Of a stretch of DNA of 16,803 bases, positions 6,198 to 14,214 are shown one piece after another. Position numbers and translations under genes: made by a program. The notes beneath the pieces were generated by a model. That model saw only the letters and a list, made by a program, of their open reading frames with translations. It searched no databases and was not told where the DNA came from. This DNA comes from an uncultured Eubacterium sp. (GTDB taxonomy: Bacteria; Bacillota; Clostridia; Lachnospirales; Lachnospiraceae): the NCBI GenBank assembly GCA_910585745.1, contig CAJUFM010000065.1, forward strand, positions 1 to 16,803, written 5' to 3'. Numbering within the stretch: the first letter of the stretch is position 1; the number at the start of each line of letters is the position of its first letter.

Positions 6198-6890
6198 CTA
6201 AGCCAAAAACAGCTGTACCCAGTAGTGCTTATATGCTCCGTCAGTCTTCACATAACCGACTCCCAGTTTTTCAAAATCCGCTGATAAGATATTAGCGCGG
6301 TGACCATCGGAATTCATCCAGCTATTCACCACCTCTTCCGGCGTCTGCTGGCCAGCTGCGATATTTTCTCCTGCGGCCCGGTAAGAGATTCCTATTTCTT
6401 TCAAAATGCTGAAACAGCTGCTTCCGTTTGGACGCTCATGGGAAAACACCTTTGTGATCTCTTTGGCACGTACCATGGCAGTACGATTCAGCAAAGCATC
6501 CAGCTTTAGCGCTTTCCTTCCTGCCTTGGCGCGTTCTTTATTCACCAGTTTTAAAACCTTATCGGCATAAGAGCTCTTTGTTTTTGCCACCACCTTAATA
6601 CGGCACAGGTATTTCTTTCCGCCGGCTTTTGCTGTTATACGGGCGCTGCCCGCCCCCTTCGCTGTCACCAGACCGCGGCTTGAAACCTTTGCCACTTTCT
6701 GGTTTGAACTGATCCAGCGGATCTTTTTTGTATTATTTTTCAATCTCAACTGCAGTTTTGCACCAACTGTCATAGTTGCATTTTTCTTATTCAAAACGGG
6801 CCTGGCCTTTGCTTCTGCCACAGCTCCCTGGCATGAAAAAATATTCCCCAGAAGAGCAAACACAACTACTATGGAACAAATTCGTTTCAT
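6198..6890 (-). CDS. Secreted CAP (SCP/PR1) domain protein with an N-terminal bacterial Ig-like domain
   Basis: A 230-residue exported protein. Residues 1-25 form a signal peptide (KR followed by a hydrophobic run). A cysteine at 20 gives a weak lipobox-like IFSC, so a lipoprotein is possible but not favoured. Residues about 30-102 look like a Big_2 Ig-like domain, with the characteristic IRWISSNQKVAKVSSRGLVT and GSARITAKAGGK strands. Residues about 107-230 are a CAP domain with the expected cavity residues E144, H151 (FSHERP), E175 (GENIA) and H197 (DGHRANIL), and a YWVQLF end. Bacterial CAP proteins of this kind have no settled biochemical role. The start is supported by AGGAGGG just upstream. 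The gene is co-directional with rpsL but no clear terminator separates it from the str promoter. Only a weak promoter candidate is visible upstream. Confidence 0.9.
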   Translation of the reverse strand: MKRICSIVVVFALLGNIFSCQGAVAEAKARPVLNKKNATMTVGAKLQLRLKNNTKKIRWISSNQKVAKVSSRGLVTAKGAGSARITAKAGGKKYLCRIKVVAKTKSSYADKVLKLVNKERAKAGRKALKLDALLNRTAMVRAKEITKVFSHERPNGSSCFSILKEIGISYRAAGENIAAGQQTPEEVVNSWMNSDGHRANILSADFEKLGVGYVKTDGAYKHYWVQLFLA

Positions 6891-7011
6891 GATATCCCTC
6901 CTTCACAGCCTGACGGCGCCAGCTCAAATTCGCCATGAATAGCGTGTTTTGGCATCATCAAGCTATCGTTTATCCTTTTTACAACACTGGTTTTACAAAG
7001 CCACCATCCAC

Positions 7012-7479
7012 CTATTGTAAACAAGCATAGATCGCCTGCACTTCATTCGATCCTGCCCTGGCAGCCGCCAGTAAAATCCGCTCAATCATCACCTCTTCCT
7101 CCTCCAGCGCATCGGCAATCCCTTCCACTGTTATTTTTTTATCACGCTTTTTGACCACCTGATCGATCAGACGAAACAGTTCCCCTTCTTTACGCCCTTC
7201 TTCCCGGCCATTATTCCATTCCCTCTCCATCAATTCACACATATATCTTGCACCTCCTGTCTCATTTTTCAAATATTCCACGCGCGCTGACAGGTTTTGA
7301 AAACCATCCCGTGAAATCTCTGGATTATTTGTGTCCCCAATAAACTGCAGCAGTCTTGTAACCTCTTCATCTTCCGCCGGATATTCAAGATTTGCATAAA
7401 TCTCATGGACACCGTTCTCCGCCTGACGATTCGTCCCTTTTATCATACGCACGATCCTTGTGATCCCTGTCCTTATCAT
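7012..7479 (-). CDS. N-terminally truncated Rpn/PD-(D/E)XK transposase-like protein (remnant)
   Basis: A 155-residue protein resembling only the C-terminal part of Rpn-family recombination-promoting nucleases, also called PD-(D/E)XK family transposases. It has the linker helix region (ARYMCELMEREWNNGREEGR), the KEGELFRLIDQVVKK helix and a final EGIADALEEEEVMIERIL helix typical of such tails. The catalytic PD-(D/E)XK domain expected before it is absent, and an in-frame stop lies 17 codons upstream. The ATG at 7479 nevertheless has AAGGAG eleven bases upstream, and promoter-like elements lie behind it, so it may be expressed. Full-length relatives are roughly 280-300 residues. It could instead be a small independent protein; family assignment is from pattern memory and is moderate. 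Confidence 0.6.
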   Translation of the reverse strand: MIRTGITRIVRMIKGTNRQAENGVHEIYANLEYPAEDEEVTRLLQFIGDTNNPEISRDGFQNLSARVEYLKNETGGARYMCELMEREWNNGREEGRKEGELFRLIDQVVKKRDKKITVEGIADALEEEEVMIERILLAAARAGSNEVQAIYACLQ

Positions 7480-7540
7480 ATAATTAAAAACTCCTTGTGG
7501 TCTGCAGCGGAATCATAAACACCTTTTTGTTTATATTTAT

Positions 7541-7569
7541 ATACTATCACAGATATATAGAAAGTTCAA
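7541..7569 (-). promoter_or_regulatory. Candidate promoter of the Rpn remnant
   Basis: On the minus strand TTGAAC (7564-7569), a 17-base spacer and TAGTAT (7541-7546). A second candidate lies upstream: TTTACA (7631-7636), 17 bases, TATTCT (7608-7613). Both are moderate matches in an AT-rich gap that otherwise holds only the pckA terminator. Confidence 0.45.
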
Positions 7570-7670
7570 GAAAATTATGAATTCTTGTGATCTCCGTCTG
7601 CAAGGATAGAATAACATACTTATTAGGAAATGTAAACAACAATTTCCCGCCAGATGTTATCAGCAGACCA

Positions 7671-7720
7671 CAAAAGCACCCTTTCCCATGAAACTTACTT
7701 TTACTAGAGAAAGAGTGCTT
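7671..7720 (-). terminator. Terminator of pckA
   Basis: Arms 7675-7685 (AGCACCCTTTC) and 7709-7719 (GAAAGAGTGCT) pair over 11 bp with one wobble around a 23-base loop. On the minus strand the stem runs into TTTT. It begins about 40 bases past the pckA stop. Confidence 0.7.
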
Positions 7721-7758
7721 ATGTCTAAATCAATTTACTTTTCTGAGACAATTTTTAA

Positions 7759-9450
7759 TCAGCTAAGTGCAGCTACCAGTTTCTTTACTGCCTGGAGTGC
7801 CTCGTCCGGAAGTTTATCATATCCGTCTTTTGCAGTAGCAAAATTCTCTACAGCAGTTACACGATGCTCCATAGCGCTCTTCAGGGCAGCTTTATAGTCA
7901 TTGTCGTTCAGATCCGGAATAAATCCTTCCCAATCCATGATCTCGATATCTTCAAATGGTCCCCACTGCTTGAACTGGGCTTTTCCTTCTACGATAGACT
8001 CAAGGATTCCGAGAGTATCTTTTGGCTGTACCTTTTTGCCCATGAAATCACCGGTATTTACGATGTAACAATCTACGTTCTTTTCCTCTACCAGCTTTTT
8101 GAATTTCTCATAGTCATTTACCAGCGGATAGGTTCTGAACGGGTTTGCATATGGTACGATACGAAGTGCATTCAGGTCTGTTCCGGCTGCCACACGCTCA
8201 GCAGTAGAAGTCTTTGTGGCAAGGGTTGCACCCATCACGGAAGCCAGGGCAGAACCTTTGAGTTTTACTACCGGCGGAATAGCAGGGTCTTTCATGATCC
8301 AGATAATGGAGTTTACAGGCTCACTGATCTTGTCAACACGGTTTGGTGACCAGAGTTTGGACTTAATCGCACGACCATTTCCGTTACGGATATCTTCTGT
8401 CACAAGCTGGATCTTTCCGTCCTCATCCAGTGTAGCAGAACAGTTCTGAGCAGTAAGCAGATACTTGTTGTCTGGACATCCAGTCGGATAATCTGCCGTC
8501 TTATCAAAGTAAGTAGGCTCTAACGCTACGGAAGAACAGGAATCTGTGTTGATGATGAAAGCGTCATCATGAAGGACTGTAACACCATATTTTCCGTCAT
8601 GTTTTGCATGAGTCAGTGTAGATTTACCGGATCCGGAAAGACCAAATACGGAAGCTACGTATTTGGAACCATCAGAAAGCGTATATTCTTTCTGTCCACC
8701 ATGACAGGAAGCATAACCATTGCGGTTTGCAATCGCCCATGCCATTGTAAGAGTTCCTTTTTTATGCTCTCCGAAGTATTTCATTCCGAGAATAGCCGCA
8801 CAGTTCTCGTTTGTATCGAAATAGCAGAGAGTCTGATCATCGCTCAGGCAGCTGTAATCTACATCTGGGCTCTGTGTTGGTTTCCACTGTGGATCTGAGA
8901 AAATATAGATATCTGCCTCTTTGCCATCTCCAACCATCTTGGATTCTTTGTACATCTTTACATATTCATCTGACATGTACTGGAAATTCAGCATCCAGTT
9001 GTACATGATGTTCTCTTCTCCTTCTGGAATCAGAAGATGAGCCTTTACCATAAACTCAGGATCCAGACCTACAAATACCGTAGCATGATAGAGTTTTCTG
9101 AAACGGGTCTTGTACATAGCGTCCATAACTACTTTATCCAGTTTTGGAGCATCTACACCCGGCTCTCCCTTGATACGGCGCGCTGCTGCATAACGTCCTG
9201 TTACAGCACCATCATTAAAAAGCAATACTTTCGCGTCTGCATCGAGACCGAACTCTTCTCCTCTGTATACAGGCATATCTGTAACAATCGTTCCTGGTGA
9301 ATTTTTTGCCAGATTATATGCCTCCTTCAGCGTGTTTACCTTTACTACATTGTTACCATAAAATCCAGCTTCGATGATAGCACGGGTCTTGGAAAAACCA
9401 ACTTTGCCAGCACCAATTTCGTCAAGTTTGTAATTAGCCTTTGTTGCCAT
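7759..9450 (-). CDS. pckA: Phosphoenolpyruvate carboxykinase (ATP type)
   Basis: Interconverts oxaloacetate plus ATP with phosphoenolpyruvate, CO2 and ADP. In fermentative gut anaerobes it may run in the carboxylating direction to feed succinate or oxaloacetate; in others it is gluconeogenic. The 563 residues include the ATP-type P-loop GLSGSGKST (270-278), the metal-binding HDDAF (294-298) and the NPFRTYPLV segment near the C-terminus. The P-loop carries S and S where many ATP-type enzymes have T and T, a conservative change. The length is slightly above the usual 530-540. The start has AGGAGG at 9461-9466. It has its own promoter and terminator and lies 152 bases downstream of pyk on the same strand. 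Confidence 0.96.
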   Translation of the reverse strand: MATKANYKLDEIGAGKVGFSKTRAIIEAGFYGNNVVKVNTLKEAYNLAKNSPGTIVTDMPVYRGEEFGLDADAKVLLFNDGAVTGRYAAARRIKGEPGVDAPKLDKVVMDAMYKTRFRKLYHATVFVGLDPEFMVKAHLLIPEGEENIMYNWMLNFQYMSDEYVKMYKESKMVGDGKEADIYIFSDPQWKPTQSPDVDYSCLSDDQTLCYFDTNENCAAILGMKYFGEHKKGTLTMAWAIANRNGYASCHGGQKEYTLSDGSKYVASVFGLSGSGKSTLTHAKHDGKYGVTVLHDDAFIINTDSCSSVALEPTYFDKTADYPTGCPDNKYLLTAQNCSATLDEDGKIQLVTEDIRNGNGRAIKSKLWSPNRVDKISEPVNSIIWIMKDPAIPPVVKLKGSALASVMGATLATKTSTAERVAAGTDLNALRIVPYANPFRTYPLVNDYEKFKKLVEEKNVDCYIVNTGDFMGKKVQPKDTLGILESIVEGKAQFKQWGPFEDIEIMDWEGFIPDLNDNDYKAALKSAMEHRVTAVENFATAKDGYDKLPDEALQAVKKLVAALS

Positions 9451-9486
9451 GAGAAATTTACCTCCTAAGTAGTTTTTATTTGGTTT

Positions 9487-9503
9487 CGCGATGTACTTTC
9501 GCG
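9487..9503 (-). other. Small hairpin in the pckA leader
   Basis: CGCGA (9487-9491) and TCGCG (9499-9503) form a GC-rich 5-bp stem with a 7-base loop in an otherwise AT-rich leader, 20 bases before the ribosome binding site. It could stabilise or regulate the message. No known riboswitch is recognised. Confidence 0.35.
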
Positions 9504-9536
9504 GAATCTATAAAATCAAATCGTTTCCCAAGTTTA

Positions 9537-9564
9537 ATTATAACCAAAAGAAGGCAAAAGTCAA
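9537..9564 (-). promoter_or_regulatory. Promoter of pckA
   Basis: On the minus strand TTGACT (-35, 9559-9564), a 16-base spacer and perfect TATAAT (-10, 9537-9542). The predicted start near 9530 gives a leader of about 80 bases. No convincing terminator for pyk precedes it, so pckA may also receive read-through. Confidence 0.82.
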
Positions 9565-9602
9565 CCTAAAAGATATTTTTTTCAATGTGATCCCTGCCCG
9601 GA

Positions 9603-11021
9603 TCAAACTATGATCTGAGCCTTGATCATATTGGTGGTACCGGAAATACCAATGGGAACTCCCGAGGTAAACACCACCACGTCCCCCTTGTGTACCAGCT
9701 CTCTCCGCAAACATGCCTCCGCTGCATAGTCAAAGAGCTCAAATACCTTATTCTTTTCTTCCAGAAGAACTGGCGTCACTCCCCAGGACATGTTCAGCTG
9801 CCTCGTCACCTTTTCCGACATAGCACAGCCAAGGATGTCGCAGTCAGGACGGTATCTGGAAATCATACGGGCAGAACGCCCGGATTTTGTTACGGTAATA
9901 ATTCCCCTGGCATTCAGATCATGGGCAGTGGTACAGGTAGCATGGCAGATGGCATCCGTAATATCCGGATTTGCTTTTCTTTCATGCTGGAAAAAACGCT
10001 TCCGGTAATCCACATCCTTTTCCGTACGCTCGGCGATACGCACCATCGTCTTCAAGGCCTCCACCGGATGGTTCCCTGCCGCCGTCTCACCAGAGAGCAT
10101 AATGGCACTGGTTCCATCGTAGATGGCGTTTGCCACATCGGCGGTCTCCGCTCTGGTAGGCCTTGGATTCTTTATCATGGAATCCAGCATCTGGGTTGCT
10201 GTGATCACCTGTTTACCTGCCTCGTATACTTTTTTGATGATCATTTTCTGAATAACCGGCACATCTTCATCCGGCACCTCCACTCCCATGTCGCCTCTGG
10301 CGATCATAATACCGTCTGCCGCCTGGATGATCTCATCGATCCGCTCTACCCCTTCCGCATTTTCGATCTTGGCAATGATATTAATGTCCTCTCCACCATT
10401 TTCATCCAGCAGCTGCCGGATCTGCTTCACATCCTCAGCAGTTCTTGTAAAAGATGCCGCTACAAAGTCCACATCCTGCTGGATCCCAAACAGGATGTCT
10501 TCTTTATCTTTTTCGCTCATGTAGGGAAGGCGGATGTGGACATTCGGTACATTGACCCCCTTATGGTCAGAGACCACGCCCCCATTCACCACCTGACAGA
10601 TGATATCCTCTCCCCGGACCTCCTTCACCACCATCTCGATCAGCCCATCATCGATCAAAATCCGGTTCCCTGGCTTTTCGTCCTCATAAAGCTTGGGATA
10701 CGTCACCGAGACCATAGTGGAATTCCCCAGGAGCTCACGACAGGTAAGGATAAACTGCTGTCCCTGCTCCAGCACTGCTTTTCCTCCCTCGAAAACTCCA
10801 GTGCGGATCTCCGGTCCCTTTGTATCCAGAAGCATCGCCACCGGTTTATCACACCGCCGCCTCAGCTCCCGCACCATCTCCATCCGGCGGCTCTGCTCCT
10901 CATGGCTTCCATGGGAAAAATTAAACCTCGCCACATTCATCCCCTCATGGATCAGCTCCTCAAGCACCCCCTCCCTGTCTGTCGCCGGTCCCATAGTACA
11001 GATGATCTTAGTTTTTCGCAT
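9603..11021 (-). CDS. pyk: Pyruvate kinase
   Basis: Transfers phosphate from PEP to ADP, giving pyruvate and ATP, the last step of glycolysis. The 472-residue protein has KTKIICTMGPA at the start, the substrate-binding arginine and NFSHG (32-38), DTKGPEIR (66-73), IAKIEN with catalytic K218, GDMGVE (243-248) and TATQML (274-279). It lacks the extra C-terminal PEP-utiliser-like domain of Bacillus-type enzymes, so it is the short E. coli PykF-like form. AGGAGG at 11030-11035 lies eight bases before the ATG at 11021; a GTG one codon upstream is possible but is too close to the site. It has its own promoter, is divergent from the chemoreceptor gene, and is followed by pckA, which acts on the same metabolite. 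Confidence 0.97.
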   Translation of the reverse strand: MRKTKIICTMGPATDREGVLEELIHEGMNVARFNFSHGSHEEQSRRMEMVRELRRRCDKPVAMLLDTKGPEIRTGVFEGGKAVLEQGQQFILTCRELLGNSTMVSVTYPKLYEDEKPGNRILIDDGLIEMVVKEVRGEDIICQVVNGGVVSDHKGVNVPNVHIRLPYMSEKDKEDILFGIQQDVDFVAASFTRTAEDVKQIRQLLDENGGEDINIIAKIENAEGVERIDEIIQAADGIMIARGDMGVEVPDEDVPVIQKMIIKKVYEAGKQVITATQMLDSMIKNPRPTRAETADVANAIYDGTSAIMLSGETAAGNHPVEALKTMVRIAERTEKDVDYRKRFFQHERKANPDITDAICHATCTTAHDLNARGIITVTKSGRSARMISRYRPDCDILGCAMSEKVTRQLNMSWGVTPVLLEEKNKVFELFDYAAEACLRRELVHKGDVVVFTSGVPIGISGTTNMIKAQIIV

Positions 11022-11068
11022 CACATATTCCTCCTTTTCATCCTTATTTTTAATATTATTATACCAAA

Positions 11069-11097
11069 TATATAAAGTAAATTATGTATCCTGTCAA
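11069..11097 (-). promoter_or_regulatory. Promoter of pyk
   Basis: On the minus strand a perfect TTGACA (-35, 11092-11097) is followed after 17 bases by TATATA (-10, 11069-11074). A further TATAAT lies closer to the gene but has no -35 at proper spacing. Confidence 0.82.
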
Positions 11098-11123
11098 GAG
11101 AAGTACTACACCTCTCTTTTTCC

Positions 11124-11152
11124 TTGCAAAATTTGGAACTAAAAGGTATAAT
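11124..11152 (+). promoter_or_regulatory. Promoter of the chemoreceptor gene
   Basis: TTGCAA (-35, 11124-11129), a 17-base spacer and perfect TATAAT (-10, 11147-11152). The match is to the housekeeping sigma-A consensus, not to the TAAA-N15-GCCGATAA flagellar sigma-D type. It is back to back with the pyk promoter, with 26 bases between the two -35 boxes. Confidence 0.72.
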
Positions 11153-11200
11153 ATGATTACTAAAATGTAATAAACACTTTTTCAAAGGGGGAACATTTTT

Positions 11201-12916
11201 ATGAAAGAAAAAAAGGGAATTCGGCTGGCATTAAAACTCAGCCTGACTGTAGCGATACCGATCCTGCTTATTACAGTTATCGGTATTGTGCTCGGCGTCG
11301 TAAAGCAAAATGACCTGTCGGACAACCTGGTGGAACGGGAAGTGAGCGGAATTGCGAGAAGCGTCCGCCAGACCTACTCGGAACTGGGCGACGGCGGTGA
11401 ATTTACCATGAACGGCGATACCCTTACCAAAGGCACAAAGACACTGAGTGGGGATTACGATCTGATCGATCGTATAAAAGAGGAGCAGGATGTAGAATTA
11501 TCACTCTTTTATGGAGATACCCGTATCCTCACCACCCTTACGGATGAGACTGGAAAGCGGGAGATCAACACTAAGATCTCCGCTGATATTTATGAAAAGC
11601 TTCAGAAAGGCGAGGACTATTTTTCCACTGACATCAAGCTTTTTGGCAAACCCTATTCCGGTTATTATGTACCTCTGTACCAGCCGGGCACAAAAGATGT
11701 GATTGGAAGCATTTTCTGCGGCAGGAGCCAGGATCAGGTCATTAAGGGAATGAGAAGCACGATCCTTTCGATGTCTTTTGCAATGTTCGGCATGTTTGTC
11801 GTAACCTTCATCATCGTTCTCTTTATGGTGATCCGCATTGTAAAGAGTCTGGACGGCGCTGTCAATAATCTTGGAAACGTAGCCAGAGGTGTCCTAAACT
11901 TTGAAATGAGACCTCAGCTTCTGGACCGGGGAGATGAAGTGGGAGATATCGCAAGGGCCATACAGAGCCTTATCGATTCTCTTCACGAGATCATCACCAG
12001 TATCACCGATTCTTCAAAAGCACTGGAGGAATTTTCTGACAAGTTCACTTCTTCCTTTAAGCTGATCTCAACCTCCATCAGCAATGTTAATATAGCCGTG
12101 GATGAGATTGCCGGCGGGGCTACCAGCCAGGCTCACGAGACTATGTCTGCCAACCAGAGGGTAAATGAAATGGGACAGGCGCTGGATGAGACATCCTTGA
12201 ATGTAGAAACATTGAACAGCAGCTCACAGAAAATGAAGGAATACAATAAGACAGCCGGCAAAAACCTGGAAGAGCTTACGGAGATCAGTGAGAAGACAAA
12301 AGATTCTGTCAATGAAGTACAAAAACAGACCAACCTCACCAATCAGTCCGCCCAGCAGATCCGGGAAGCAACTGAGCTGATCACAGATATCGCTGCCCAG
12401 ACCAACCTTCTTTCCCTAAATGCCAGCATAGAGGCTGCCAGGGCAGGAGAAAACGGCAGGGGCTTTGCTGTAGTAGCGGATCAGATCCGGAATCTTTCAG
12501 AGCAGTCACGCCAGTCTGCAGAGCGTATTGTACAGATCGTCAACGATCTTCTCGAGAATTCTGATACCAGTGTTAAAACCATGAATGAAGTGACAGATAA
12601 TATTAAGGTACAAAATGACAAGCTTAGCGAGACAGAGCAAATGTTTAAATCACTGAATATGGAAATCCATGAAGTATCCGATGCCATTACGCAGATCAGC
12701 GAACAGACTACAGCACTGAACATGCATAAACAGACTGTTACTGGCATCGTGGATAATCTTGCTTCCATCGCAGAAGAAAATGCTGCGAGCACAGAAGAAA
12801 CATCGGCTTCCATGACGGAACTCAACGACATTGTCACCGAATGCCATGAAGCCATCGGCGAGCTCACAAGACTTGCTGACCAGCTGGCCGAGAATACGAA
12901 GCATTTTGAAATGTAA
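11201..12916 (+). CDS. Methyl-accepting chemotaxis protein with a single-cache sensor domain
   Basis: A membrane chemoreceptor that would signal to CheA/CheW. It is 571 residues: TM1 about 13-34, an extracellular single-cache domain about 35-184 (the TKISADIYEKLQ and GKPYSGYYVPLY region, ending in IGSIFCG), TM2 about 186-213, HAMP about 212-264, then a long coiled-coil signalling domain. The hairpin tip around 393-432 (AQTNLLSLNASIEAARAG, then GRGFAVVADQIRNL) is canonical. An EENAASTEETSASM helix (525-538) holds candidate methylation glutamates. There is no C-terminal CheR-binding pentapeptide. GGGGGAA at 11187-11193 supports the ATG. No other che or flagellar gene is in the window, so it is an orphan receptor of unknown ligand. 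Its 3' end overlaps the convergent amidohydrolase gene by 53 bases. Confidence 0.95.
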   Translation: MKEKKGIRLALKLSLTVAIPILLITVIGIVLGVVKQNDLSDNLVEREVSGIARSVRQTYSELGDGGEFTMNGDTLTKGTKTLSGDYDLIDRIKEEQDVELSLFYGDTRILTTLTDETGKREINTKISADIYEKLQKGEDYFSTDIKLFGKPYSGYYVPLYQPGTKDVIGSIFCGRSQDQVIKGMRSTILSMSFAMFGMFVVTFIIVLFMVIRIVKSLDGAVNNLGNVARGVLNFEMRPQLLDRGDEVGDIARAIQSLIDSLHEIITSITDSSKALEEFSDKFTSSFKLISTSISNVNIAVDEIAGGATSQAHETMSANQRVNEMGQALDETSLNVETLNSSSQKMKEYNKTAGKNLEELTEISEKTKDSVNEVQKQTNLTNQSAQQIREATELITDIAAQTNLLSLNASIEAARAGENGRGFAVVADQIRNLSEQSRQSAERIVQIVNDLLENSDTSVKTMNEVTDNIKVQNDKLSETEQMFKSLNMEIHEVSDAITQISEQTTALNMHKQTVTGIVDNLASIAEENAASTEETSASMTELNDIVTECHEAIGELTRLADQLAENTKHFEM

Positions 12917-14072
12917 TGTTACCGTCAATAATGGTATAAAGGGTCCTGGTGAATAGTTCCATCGGATTACCAGAAAACACCGCAATATCTGCATCCTTTT
13001 CTGGTTCCAGTGAACCAACATGGTCTGCGGTTCCGCAGATCTCCGCCGCATGGAGAGTGACTGCCCGCAGACCACCCTCCATGGAGAGGCCCTGTTTCAC
13101 GCTGAGACCGGCGCAGAGGGGAAGATACTGGATCAGAGACACCGGATGGTCCGTCATGATCGCCGTCTTCACTCCTGCCCGCTCCAATACTCCTGCGGTT
13201 TTAAAACTCATGTTTTTTACCTCGATCTTAGACCGGGAAGTAAGATCTGGTCCAACGATGGCCGGAAATCCCGATTCTGCGATTTCATCTGCTATAAGGT
13301 GCCCTTCAGTACAATGATCCAGCGTCATATCCAGATTAAATTCTTTTGCAATACGGATCGCCGTCAGAATATCATCGGCCCGGTGAACATGGGCCTTTAA
13401 CGGTATTTCCCTGCGAAGCACTGGCAGCCAGCACTCCATTCGAAAATGTTCTTTTCCCGATTCGATATTTCCTTTCTTTTTTTCCTCATCATACTGGAAC
13501 GCCTGATACAGTTCTTCCCGAAGCATTCCCGCGATGGCCATCCGGCTTCCCGGCATTTTATCTTTATCTCCATAATTTACTTTTGGGTTTTCTCCAAAGG
13601 CTATTTTCATGGCAGCAGGCGCCTTTACCACCATATCATCCAGACACCGCCCCTGCACTTTCATAAACACAGACTGTCCTCCCACCACGTTTGAACTTCC
13701 TGGTCCCGTCATCAGTGATGTGATACCTGCCTGAATGGCATCGTGAAACGCTGGATCCATGGGATTGATTCCATCCAGGGCCCGGATCTGTGGTGTTACC
13801 GGCGTCGTCATCTCATTGCAGTCGTCCCCGATGGCTCCCCATTTTTCCTCGGCAATCCCCACATGGCAGTGGGCATCAATTAACCCTGGCATCACCCAGG
13901 CGCCTTGAACATCCAGCACCTGATCCTGCTCTTTTTGGCATTTTTCTCTTATGGATCCCGGGAACTCTTTCATATCCCCCACTTTTTTTATTATTTTCCC
14001 CTGACAATACAAATACCCATGTTCATAGTCAGCTCCCGCCATGGTAAGTATCCTGCCATTGATTATCAGCAT
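12864..14072 (-). CDS. Metal-dependent amidohydrolase (imidazolonepropionase/deaminase-like)
   Basis: A 402-residue cytoplasmic hydrolase of the amidohydrolase superfamily. Visible ligands are H-x-H (H68 and H70 in GLIDAHCHVG), H228 (LKAHVHR), H253 (LDHCTEGH) and D308 (MTDHP), in the order expected for a TIM-barrel metal site. The small beta domain is formed by the first 60 residues and the last part (GSLEPEKDADIAVFSGNP, TIIDGNITFQ). Substrate cannot be told; relatives act on cyclic amides, dipeptides or deaminate purines. The start at 14072 has GGAG (14081-14084) eight bases upstream; an upstream in-frame ATG at 14114 would add 14 residues that do not look like this fold. The last 17 codons lie antisense to the chemoreceptor gene. 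It is divergent from the DUF305 gene. Confidence 0.92.
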   Translation of the reverse strand: MLIINGRILTMAGADYEHGYLYCQGKIIKKVGDMKEFPGSIREKCQKEQDQVLDVQGAWVMPGLIDAHCHVGIAEEKWGAIGDDCNEMTTPVTPQIRALDGINPMDPAFHDAIQAGITSLMTGPGSSNVVGGQSVFMKVQGRCLDDMVVKAPAAMKIAFGENPKVNYGDKDKMPGSRMAIAGMLREELYQAFQYDEEKKKGNIESGKEHFRMECWLPVLRREIPLKAHVHRADDILTAIRIAKEFNLDMTLDHCTEGHLIADEIAESGFPAIVGPDLTSRSKIEVKNMSFKTAGVLERAGVKTAIMTDHPVSLIQYLPLCAGLSVKQGLSMEGGLRAVTLHAAEICGTADHVGSLEPEKDADIAVFSGNPMELFTRTLYTIIDGNITFQNASYSRPAGQQVL

Positions 14073-14132
14073 ATCATCATCTCCATTTTTTAAGTATACC
14101 GGATCTTTTTGCAAACATCGCTCTTTTTATTC

Positions 14133-14161
14133 TTTACGAAGGAAAAGATTTTATGTATAAC
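14133..14161 (+). promoter_or_regulatory. Promoter of the DUF305 gene
   Basis: TTTACG (-35, 14133-14138), a 17-base spacer and TATAAC (-10, 14156-14161). The predicted start near 14168 gives a leader of about 47 bases. A promoter for the divergent amidohydrolase is less clear; a TATACT lies on the minus strand near 14095-14100 without a good -35. Confidence 0.55.
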
Positions 14162-14214
14162 CTCATTCATAAACACAAATAATAATTAAAAATAGCATAA
14201 AAGGAGAATGTAAG

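Noticed and set aside
6891..7011. Possible riboswitch or structured leader before the CAP gene
   Set aside because: There are GC-rich segments and small stems, but the sequence does not match any riboswitch consensus I can recall (c-di-GMP, cobalamin, THF, preQ1).
9574..9603. TGATCC/GGATCA hairpin just after the pyk stop as a terminator
   Set aside because: The 6-bp stem is followed by an A-rich stretch on the minus strand and not by a T tract, so termination is doubtful.
9690..11075. A 461-codon open frame on the plus strand across pyk
   Set aside because: It is the antisense of a complete pyruvate kinase, with no ribosome binding site and a His/Leu-rich shadow composition.
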